Assembly (NCBI GenBank): GCA_013146195.2
Contig: CM028378.1
Coordinates: 77,281,254-77,345,253 of the forward strand
Origin: Codonopsis lanceolata
Taxonomy: Eukaryota; Streptophyta; Magnoliopsida; Asterales; Campanulaceae
Reading direction: 5' to 3'
DNA: 64,000 nucleotides
The notes below the pieces were generated by a model, which saw only the letters and a program-made list of their open reading frames with translations, was not told the DNA's origin and ran no database searches. The stretch's first letter is position 1. Every line of letters starts with the position of its first letter. Below, piece after piece: positions 45,910 through 55,898 of this stretch. The position numbers and the translations under genes are program-made.

Positions 45910-47540
45910 TCTATAATGGACATTAGTAGATTTGTCATCTCCACCTCCAGATCTACTACTAGATCCGTAACCCCCCACCAGATCCGACGTAGATTTGATG
46001 AAATTGAACTGGATCGCCCTTATCTTTCTCTCCCCTTCACTCCCATTTTGTTCGGTGTAGATTAAAGAAAAGGAAGAGGGAAAGGGAGAGCCAGAGAGGG
46101 ATCGGGATCGAGAAGGTGCACTTGGAAAGAATATGATAATTTACGTCTTCCACCCTTCTTACCCATCAGTTTTATTGGGTAAATACGGGTTACCCATTAT
46201 TACCCACAAATATTAATGGGTTAGGTTGGGTAGGTTTTCAAGTTATGTGTCAGGATTGCCACTCCTAAACATAACATATCCTAAAACTCCACTTATTTAG
46301 AATAGTGAGACTCAATTAATGCTAATCTTAACCACTTTTATCCAAAAACTAAGAAAAAATTAATGAGAAATAGATGTGTATTATCATATCAACACATTTT
46401 ACAGTACACCATTAATTGCGTTTCTTAATCTTGTGCTTTGTCAATGAGGAACATTTATCCGAGACCTATATAATTTTCCTTGTGCCAGTCCACTTTCCCA
46501 ACTCTTTATTTGCTTAAGTACCTCATTTTTTTTCAACGCTAAAGTCCATTTTCTTGAATTCGTTCTTAAAAATACCCGCAAAAGAGAAAGAACGACAACA
46601 TGTCGCAAGGATGAAGAATAGGGATGCAAGGTGGTGATGTTCTTCTTCCCCTTGAAGTCGATTACTCAACCACCTTAACTTCCCATTATTTTTCCTCTTC
46701 ATCGATAGATCTTCAGTTTCATTCGTGTCTTCTTCTTCATTCATTGTATTTGTATGTTTGATTCAAAATGGATTCAGTTTGTGTGTTATGTTATGCACGT
46801 AAATTGTTCGATGAAATACTCGAATAAGACTTTGTTGGACACCTTTTTTTCAATATGGATGCTTCAATTTTGAATGACGTTGCATCATTTGTCAATCATG
46901 ATGTATCAATTTGGATTTGGGATGCAGGAAAGATGCATCAATTTGAAATCATTTATTGATTATGCTCTAAAAAGAATGGACATGAAGGTCTATGTTTCAT
47001 TATAATTTGTAGCGCGATGCATCAATTGATGTTTGACTTGTTGCATCGTGATGCATGAATTGGAATAGGTAATTAAAATTGATGCATCGTGGTGCATCAA
47101 TTTTAATTACCTAATCCAAATTATGAATCACACTACATATTGAGCAAATGATCTGTAGCGTGCCTCACGTCTATTAATGGTATCGTAGTCTTTTCAGTCA
47201 TAAAAAAGTCTTTTTTTAGGTTAAAAAAATGATGAACTGGAGCGATTAAAAACTTTTGAGGGACCGGCCCATTATCTTAAGGCTTTGTAACTTTAGAAGC
47301 CCAAGTACTTCTTTGACATTCCATGACTTCATCAAGCTCAACTTTGAAAATTGGAATAATTGCGGGTCGGGTTTACTTTTCAGAGTTTTAATTCGCTCCA
47401 GTACCGTGTTTGTTTTTCAACTAGAAAAGGACACTTTTGAGGGAAATGACTGTGATACCCTTAATGAGCGTGAGGCGCGCTATGAAAATGTAGCGTGATT
47501 CAAAAATTTATGCACCACGATTCAAAAATATATGCATTAA
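45910..47540. other. Unassigned AT-rich DNA with GATGCATCAATT words
   Basis: No ORF over about 80 codons with recognisable content. Repeated GATGCATCAATT-like words occur at about 46,859, 46,900, 46,932, 47,017, 47,049 and 47,081, and there is a strong inverted repeat at 47,058-47,120. It may contain a decayed MITE or remnant host sequence. Confidence 0.4.
47058..47120. repeat. Near-perfect inverted repeat, arms ~28 bp
   Basis: The left arm ends TAATTAAAATTGATGCA and the right arm starts TGCATCAATTTTAATTA, with about 6 bases between. The outer arm parts (AATTGGAATAGG and CCTAATCCAAATT) pair with one mismatch and one bulge. Confidence 0.8.
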
Positions 47541-47547
47541 CTTTTAT

Positions 47548-47735
47548 ATATTTTTAAGAAGCAGGGCGGCACCTGCAGAGATTTTATAAATAAAATAAGA
47601 AATACAAACTGAAGGGGGACAACCAGCCGAACTTGACAAAACGGGCGACGGAGCCTTACCTTTAAAAACAAATACATGGAAGACGGACATCATATACACG
47701 TTTCCTATAATAATAAAAGCAATACAAGTCAACCA
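47548..47735 (-). mobile_element. 3' end of a LINE, minus strand
   Basis: On the minus strand the order AGGCTCCGTCGCCCGTTTTG, GGCTGGTTGTCCCCCTTCAG, TTTATAAAATCTCTGCAGG, TGCCGCCCTGCTTC matches the 3' untranslated end of the LINE at 33,921-35,877. No coding sequence remains. It lies back to back with the 5' end of the plus-strand LINE. The right edge is approximate. Confidence 0.75.
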
Positions 47736-47830
47736 TATATAGAGTTACGAAAATTCTCTCTCTAAGATTTCCTCTCTAGGGCTGCCGCCCTAATTAGGGT
47801 TTCTCTTGTTTTTTCCGGGTGGGGGTGGAC

Positions 47831-49335
47831 ATGGCGAAGCCCCCTCCGGCTGGACCCTCATCTTCCTCCCCTCCAACACCTGATGTTGCTCCCTCAAACC
47901 GTTCGGACACACAAACACCCCCAGTTCCTCTTCCAAACTCATATGCCAATGTTGTGGGAAAACCCAAACAGTTTGTGGGGATTGCTCAGCCCATCTTGCA
48001 AGCTATTCCTTTGGCTCCTAGAAAACCTAATGTCATTAATGGCGAACCTGGTTGCATATTTACACCTTTGGAGGTTGAGACAGCGGATAGACAATTCGCT
48101 AACACCATGGTATTGAAGTTCTCGGCCGGGCGTCCATCAGTGCATGCTATACAGGAAGATATCGAAAAGACATGGAAGTTGAATGGCCCTTTTGTAGTAG
48201 GTTTGCTGGATCCTAGACACGTTATGGTGCATCTCTCGTCGACTGAAGATTTGGTTTTAGCTTTATCAAAGGAATCCCATATGATCCAATCGTGCATGTT
48301 TCGGTCTTTCCGTTGGTCCTCGGACTTCACTTTTCGTAGAGACTCCACGACGGTTGCGGTACGGGTACGTCTTCATCAGCTGCCCATAACATATTTTAAT
48401 CCGTCGTTCCTACAGTGCATTGGTAACTCTCTTGGCAAGTTTCTACGGGCGGATGAAAAAGCATTAACTTTGGCTCATCCGATGTTTGCCCGCATATGTG
48501 TCGGAGAAACTCCCGTCCGCTTCTCGGATTGGTACAAGTAAAGAGCAAGGTTTTTGGTAATCACCGGAGTTCGAAGGCAATATCGAATTTTTGCGTGGTG
48601 TGGTCTTCTGGTCATACGAAGGATGTTTGCCGTAAAGGTTTGCGTAGGGTTTCAAAACCCCATATGCCTCATTCAGATAATGTTAATCCTGTTGGGATGG
48701 GCGCTAGTGCCTCGCAACCTATTATAGACAAAGGAAAAGAGCCTATGGTGGATAGCACTCCCAAAGAACCATCGGTAGCGGCAGGGCCCAATTTAACTAG
48801 GAAACAAACTTGGGTAGATGCGTGAAGCCCGACACGAATAGGGGAGCGGCTCGAAATGCACATGAACCTCAGAGTTTTAGAACGCAAATCACCAGAGGTC
48901 ATTCGTCATGAACAAAAGGAGACTGGCAATTTGAAAGTCAATATTAATACTGGTATCCCAACAAGTAACCCTTATGAGGTTTTGGCCGATTTGGATGGTG
49001 AAGATAATGAGGAGGTAACAACTCCAGTTGATGCCGATGAAAGCAATAATTTAAGGGGTTTGGGTAATAGTTGGAAGAATTGTTGGAAGGATGTCCCTCA
49101 TCGTTCTCCTGCTATGAAGAGACGAGCTTTATCGGTGAATGGAGATACGGAGCCTCAGTTGATTGATCTTACAGCGCCCTTAACAGATTGGGACTTACAG
49201 CGAATTACTATACGGCCTTCCTTCATTCAGTTCTGTGATAATTTGCATAAGCATAGGAAAAAAGTGAAGTTTGCTCAACAAAATGTCCGACTTACTAGGG
49301 CTGCTGCTAAGGCCCAGGTTCTTTCTACTCAATAA
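47831..49335 (+). pseudogene. LINE ORF1 (DUF4283-type nucleic-acid-binding protein), broken
   Basis: ORF1 proteins of plant LINEs bind element RNA as part of the ribonucleoprotein. The start is ATG 47,831 (MAKPPPAGPSSSS); upstream codons in frame are not ATG. A Pro/Ser-rich N-terminus is followed by the DUF4283-type domain (ADRQFANTMVLKFSAGRPSV through FRSFRWSSDF and ITYFNPSFLQCIGNSLGKFL). The frame breaks at about 48,500-48,541. It continues in another frame with a zinc-knuckle remnant FCVVWSSGHTKDVC, in which the second Cys is replaced by Trp, then a TGA at 48,823, and ends LTRAAAKAQVLSTQ with TAA at 49,333. It lies 8 bp upstream of ORF2. Confidence 0.85.
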
Positions 49336-49343
49336 TTTTTCTT

Positions 49344-52300
49344 ATGACGATGTTCATATGGAATGCTAGGGGCGTTTGTTATAAACGCACGCGAAATTAT
49401 CTTAGGATGATAAAGAGACAATATAATCCTTTTTTGTGTGCAATTCTGGAACCTAAGGCTGATGGAGATCGATTAGCATGGCTTTGTCGACGCTTAAACT
49501 TTTCAGATTGTTTACATCTGAATCCCATTAATAGGCACATATGGCTTTTATGGAATGATGGAGTGGAAGTTACTTTTATCTCTAGCTCGGACCAATTTAT
49601 TACAGTGCACATTAAGGTTGAGCAATCCTTCAATGCTTATGTTAGTTTTATTTATGCTAAATGTACCAGGGAGGAAAGGAGAGCTTTATGGGCAGATTTG
49701 ATTTCTTTCTCCAATCAGTGTGTTGACCCTTGGTTAATAGGTGGGGATTTTAATGTCATTTCAAATTCTGGGGAAAAGCTTGGAGGTGCACCGTGTGATT
49801 TTAGGGAGGTTGATGATTTTAATAATTTTATCATGCAGGCGGGCCTTGATGACATGGGTTATGAGGGTAGCCGTTATACATGGTGTAATAATCAGGAAGG
49901 CACGCATCGGATATGGAAACGGCTAGATCGAATTTTGGCTAATGGGCCTTTTAAAGTTAAACATTGTGGCTACGGGTGAAGCATTTAGCAACCATTGACT
50001 CAGATCATGCTCCTTTGCTTGTGGAGTTACCTTCTGGAAACAAGCATAAAGGTAGTTTCAAGTTTCGCCGAATGTGGGTAGATCACCCGTCTTTCCTTGC
50101 TTTTGTGGAGTGCCAATGGGGTCGGCCAGTTTATGGATCGGCGATGGATATTTTATTCAAAAAACTTCAGTTGTTGAGAACTGCCTTGAAAAGATGGAAT
50201 TGGGAAGTTTTTGGGAATGTATATCGGAAGCTAGAAGCATGTTAAGATGAGATTATGAAGCTGGAGTTTTTGGTTCAGCAAACTGGGGATAATGCTTATG
50301 CCTCTCAGCTAGTAGACTCAAGAAAGCATTTGGATCAGTTACTTAATTGGGAAGAGGAGCTTGCAGCAATGAATTCCAGGCAACTTTGGCTTCGAGATGG
50401 AGATCGCAACACATCTTATTTTCATGCTCCGGTTAAAGATAGAGCGAAACATAACCGTGTTAGCCTTCGGTTAGACGATGGATCCTTGAGTCGGGATACT
50501 AATCAGGTTGGTAATATGGCGCTGGATTATTTTAAGGATCTTTTTACTTCTAAACCTCATACAATGGTGGATAGCTTGTTCGAAGGTCTAAGTCCCAAGG
50601 TACATGCAAGTGATAATGAGAATCTGGTCCGACACCCTTCTGAAGATGAAATTTGGAGTGCAATTAAAGCGCTTAATCCTGATAGCGCCCCTGGATCGGA
50701 TGGGTTCACTGGATGGTTTTATCAAAGCTGTTGGCATATCATCAAAGAGGAGGTCATCTCGGCAGTTAGAGAATTTTTTGATGGCCAGCCGCTTTATAGG
50801 GGTTTCACTGCTACATCTTTAGTTTTGATTCCTAAAGTTGACAACCTGGAGTTTCTTAGTGATTTGTGACCTATAATCCTTTGTAATTTCTCTTGTAAGA
50901 TAATCTCTCGTATTATTGCCACCCATTTGGCTAGCCTGCTTCCTACGCTCATTTCTCCGGAGCAATCTGGTTTTGTGCACGGGCGTAGCATCCAGGAGAA
51001 CATTTTATTAGCTAATGAGCTTGTTCAACGGATCAATAAAAAGGTGCGGGGTGGTAATTCTATTTTCAAAATGGATATGTCTAAAGCCTATGATAGGTTG
51101 GAGTGGGATTTTGTCCTTCATACTCTCCAGGTGTTTGGTTTTGGTACAAAATTTTGTTGTTACATCCAGCATCTCATGGACAATGTTTGGTACTCTCTTC
51201 AGATCAATGGCGAATCCTTCGGTTTCTTCCATTCCTCTAGAGGGGTTAGACAATGAGATCCTCTTTCTCCTTTGCTCTTTGTTTTGGCTCAGGAAATTTT
51301 GTCGATTAACATTAACAAGGCAGTGCGAATAGGCTCGATCCAGCCTTATCAACACGGACGGGGTGGTACTCAGATTTCCCACTTGTTATATGCGGACGAT
51401 ATGTTACTTTTCTGCAATGGTAGTAAATCTTCAATCATGGGGATGCGGAAAATTCTTGCAGATTATGAACAGAGCTCGGGTCAGTTAATAAATTTGCAGA
51501 AGAGTTGTTTTTATGTCTCAAAGCACTATACATATAGAGCCATGCAGCGAATTGCTCAATGGACGGGATGTTTACATAAGTCTTGGCCAATGAAATATTT
51601 AGGTTTGCCGATTCAGCCGGGGAGGCTGAAATGTATTCTTTTTGAAGATCTTGAGGCCCATATTACCAAACGTATCAGTGGATGGAGTGCGAAGCTGTTA
51701 TCTTTTGGAGCTAAAATTACCCTTATTAAATTTGTTCTTGGAAGCATCCCTATTTATGCTATGGCTGCGCTTACCATTCCTAAAGGAGTTTTAGCTCATT
51801 TGGAAAAATTGATGGCTGACTTTCTTTGGAATCTGAATGGCGAGCACCGAACTCATTGGGTGGCATGGCATAAAGTCTGTCGTCCTATTGAGGAGGGCGG
51901 CTTGGGCATTCGCTCTCTTGGTCAGATTATGTCTTCTTTGCATGCTAAACTTGCATGGCGGGTGTTACAACGTCAAAGCCTTTGGGCGAATTTTTGCCAT
52001 GCTAAGTATAGCAATTCGCTTGGCCTGGTCTGCATGCCGTCTGCCACTGCTTCTTGGAAAGGCATTTATGGTCATATTTCTCAAGTTTTACTGTGTAGTA
52101 GATGGGTGGTTGGCTGTGGGGTCCGACTGGAAGGCCCTCTTCCTTTGGACTTATGTCTTTTAGTGCGTCATGCCTTAGCTAATATGAATGATTTCTATAG
52201 TCTTATTGACCCGACTCTTCATGCTTCGATTGATCGGGTGCAATGTCGCGAGGATGTTATCGATAATCTGGTCTGCACGCTGACCCCTTCCGGGGATTTT

Positions 52301-53080
52301 CAGGTGGCTGTGTATTGGCAATTTTCTAGGCATAAGGATCCTATTTTATGGTGGGCGAAAAAGATATGGCATCCATGGATTCCATATAAGGTTAGTAGTT
52401 TTGTTTGGAGCTTGTTTCATGCTGCCGTTCCCGTTGATCTTCAAGTCCAATCCATACATATTTCCTTGGCCTCTAAATGCACCTGTTGTATTTCCAACCC
52501 ATGTTGTGAATCGGTGTCTCATCTCTTCTTGCATTCGGAAGTGGCAGTTTCGGTGTGGATGAGGTTTGGTTCTATTTTTCAGAAGTGCTCGGCTTACAGC
52601 TCTCTTCAGCACCTGCTCGAAACCTGGGGGAAAGGTTCTGTCCGTACTCAGTTAGGGGCTTGTCTTCTTGGGGTTTTTATGTTCACATGCTGGGAACTTT
52701 GTAAAGCTAGGTGTCAATCTCACTTTGAGGGGATTAATATGAGTGCAGATCTCATTTTTAATCGGGTTGTGGTTAGCTTACGGGATATGAGTCTTCTTTT
52801 TCATCCTAAAGCTTCTAGTGGTCCGAGGGCATGCTCTGCTATGGATTTTCTTCGGATTCCTATTTTGCAGTCTCCCCTTTGTAAAGGGAAATGGATTCGA
52901 TGGATTCCTCCTGATGAGAATGGGTATAAAATTAATACTGATGGTTCGTCGAAGAATGGTCTTTGTACAGGTGGTGGAGTTGTTCGAGATTCAAATGGGA
53001 CTTTTATCGCGGCTTTCTCCAACTTTTATGGGGATGGATGCAACATGAAGGCGGAAATTTTAGCTCTTCAGGATGGGATG
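49344..53080 (+). pseudogene. LINE ORF2: endonuclease, reverse transcriptase, RNase H (truncated)
   Basis: It starts ATG 49,344 (MTMFIWNARG). The apurinic-type endonuclease shows NARG, EPK, GGDFNV, SRYTWCNN and SDHAP (about 49,990). RT shows DSAPGSDGF, SGFVHGRSIQENILL, MDMSKAYDRLEW, RGVRQ and YADD at 51,389-51,400. The zinc-binding C-terminal region includes WHPWIPYKVSSFVWSL and HLFLH. The RNase H start (INTDGSSKNG, AEILALQDGM) is cut at 53,080. Damage is one frameshift near 49,970 and three stops at 50,243 (likely CAA to TAA), 50,867 (likely CGA to TGA) and 51,254. From 51,257 the frame is open for about 1.8 kb. The damage is point-mutational, unlike the clustered indels in the gypsy array. 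Confidence 0.92.
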
Positions 53081-55898
53081 TGTGACGACCCGACCCGGAC
53101 CCCAATGCGAGATCCCGAATCGCGCCGTCCAAATAGTCAAGTTAAACACACAAGCATGCGCAAGTAGATTACGAAATTCATGTGACGCAACATTGCATAC
53201 GAATAACAACTCGGCTACACTTGGCCGGAAAAACAACTTAAATTAAACAAGTCATCGGCGACGTTACAGCCGGAACCCAACAACTACTCCTACAATTAAC
53301 ACATGCTTATAAAACTCAACGGCCACAACATGCCGGAGACAACAACAACAATAATACTTTAAACAAGCTTTAGCGGAAGAAACTGTGATGAACCAACAAC
53401 ATATAAACAGGCTCGACTTAAAGTCGGCACACCAAAAGATTACAAGTGACAAATATTTAAGTTACTACAACAACAAAACCCCAAGCCAAGTCTACATGAC
53501 TTGCTTCCCAACGTCCTTTCCAAAATAAAAGATTAACCAGTTAAAGTCCAAAAGAGCAACCTCGCTCTCAACGTCCAAGCGAATACGTGAGTCTAGCGTG
53601 GGACGTCTCCTCGGCTTTGATCTAAGGAAAACAAAGCAAACAAATAGGGTAAGTCGAAAGACTTAGTAAGTTACCAAAATATGCATGATCATGTTACAAC
53701 ATGACATTTATCACAATTATGGCACATAATCATCAGTTAACACTTAGCACCTTATTCACATAAGTGCGTAAAGTAAATCATACAAGTAGGATATGATAGT
53801 CACGGCCGCTTCGTAGCTCCTGCAATACAATTCTGTTACTAGTTCGTGCCATCGATGTTATGTGAATTCATCGACTCATACCGAGAACCTACTCGATTTC
53901 ATTAGCAAGCCAATGCGGCACTTAACTGATACGGCAAAGGGGCTACTTCCCCACTGCGGCCCACAGTGGAGGTGTGTGTGAAGTCCCAGGTGCGGCGATC
54001 CATAGCAAGCACGAATCCCATAATTCGTGAAGGCGATGTATCGTCCCACCCTAACTTGATAAACAAATCAATTAATGCCAGCTGGACTCAATGCAATGCA
54101 CAAGTAGATCTTTACTTGACTTAAACCAATTAAGGACCGAATTCGACAAGAGCGAATTCGACCAACCAAGTAGGGGTTAATCTCTACCATAATCATGTGA
54201 AGGCAATTAACTGCTCAAAACCAATGCTTCATAACAACTTTGCAAATAATTCTATCAAGCTCATATTTGAGTAAACTTAATCAAACGGTATCCAAACTTC
54301 GTAGGGATTGAAATTAGAGTTTAACATGTTCAATTCTTCCCTAAAGTCGACTCCGTTGAGTCTCTTCTCTAAATTCCCAATTTTGGGGAAAATGAAGCTA
54401 TATGCTTCACAACCCAACCTAGGTCACTTCTAAGTTCAACAAGGATATAAATTCACCTAAAACATTTTAATATAATTCATGTTCCTTATATAGTCCAATA
54501 TTAAGGGTATAACCCATAACAATTTTCACACATATCACATAGACATAATTTAGGGTATTCCCAAATAATATCACTTTCATCAACAAACATACTACATATT
54601 TCTAACATGTTCAAGACCTCAATTAACATAATGAAAGAGTAATTTAAACTCCCAAAGGCAAGAAATCCACCTAAACATGCTCCTAGCAAAATCATACATT
54701 TAAATTTCAAATGGAAAGCATAGGAAGCAATTATGTGTCCTCATTGACCTCAATCACCATAAACTTTGTTTCCTTAGGGTCAATGAGAACTAAAAAGAAG
54801 AAGAGTAACTTACCTAGCTTGAGTGAAAACTCAAGAGAATCCAAATCTAAACGGTGAAGTCGTTCCTTTCGTCTCACCCGTCAAGAATCCGAAGTTTGGC
54901 GGCAATCAAACGGTGGAATCCTTGTAGATCGAAGGGAGAAGAAGAACTAGGGCTCAAAACTCAAGCCCCCAACTCTCTCTCTCTCTCTAATGTGTAAGAA
55001 TAGGATGAACAAATGAGAGATATGCTGAAAATTTGGCCAAGGCTTGGTATTTATACCTCCAACAAGAGAAGGGTACAAGGGGAATTTCTCAAGTGCAATT
55101 AGTGAAAATTAGGGAGTGATCAAATACTAAACCAACCTAAATTAACTTCTAATTAGTGTTAGGACATGATTAGGACTAAGTGTGGGTGGTTAGGAAGGGT
55201 TTAGAGGGGGTTTAATGAGGGTAGGATAGGCATTTCACGTCACAACTCAAAACAGGGAAAAAAATCCGTAACAGACCAGCAGTGAGGCGGGCGCCTCACC
55301 CAAGCTCATGCCGCCTCAAGAGGCTACTCCCAAGTTCGACCACTTTGCAATTACTTCCGCCTCACAAGGTGCCATGCGGCCGCCTCGGCTCCAGAACCTC
55401 TAAAACTTGATCTAAACTTGATCTAAATGGTCCCAAACTTTTGGGCAACCATTCTAAGGTCTAACCCTACTCAAAACGAGTCGGAAACGCACCCGAACAA
55501 CAACCGGAACAAGGTGGAACAAGGTTCAAACCACGCGACGAATGAACAACGAATCAAACTACAATCAAACACCAATCAAACTAGGATATCTTGGACATGA
55601 AAAAGGTTTGTTTCCACATGATTAAGACCTGAATATAAAGCCAAGAACTCAACGAACACTTCGTACGTCGAAATAGAAGCAAATACGAGCAACGAGAGGA
55701 ATCGCTAAGGTCAAATTCAACGCGATTAAACCGGCGATTCAACAAACAAGTTTATATGATTCTAAGCATGTTATGGACTTCTAGAATGATCTATGAATGA
55801 TTCTAAGACGTTTATATATTAAGTAAACAAGCTCACAATCAACCAAGAAGGTATAAAGACAAGCATAGAATGCACATGCAAGATTATGGGGCGTTACA
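53081..55898 (-). mobile_element. 3' LTR of the family-2 element
   Basis: 2,818 bp. On the minus strand it starts TGTAACGCCCC (55,898) and ends GGGTCGGGTCGTCACA (53,081). It contains TATA box TATAAATA (55,055 to 55,048), a possible splice donor AG|GTAAGT at 54,813, a palindrome cluster at 55,282-55,395, and hairpins at 53,951-53,969, 54,010-54,029 and 54,138-54,160 that correspond to those in family 1. Confidence 0.92.

Larger units (their letters stand above)
47740..53080 (+). mobile_element. LINE with 5' UTR, ORF1 and ORF2, interrupted in RNase H
   Basis: The start is set near 47,740 by the CTCTCTCTAAGATTTCC leader, which opens about 90 bp before ORF1. It contains ORF1 (47,831-49,335) and ORF2 (from 49,344). 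ORF2 is broken off at 53,080 in RNase H by a minus-strand gypsy element, so the 3' end lies beyond the window. It is the oldest layer of a three-level nest. Confidence 0.9.

Noticed and set aside
46640..46745. Possible host gene exon, minus strand (MNEEEDTNETEDLSMKRK)
   Set aside because: Short, low-complexity acidic peptide with no splice context or domain that I can support.
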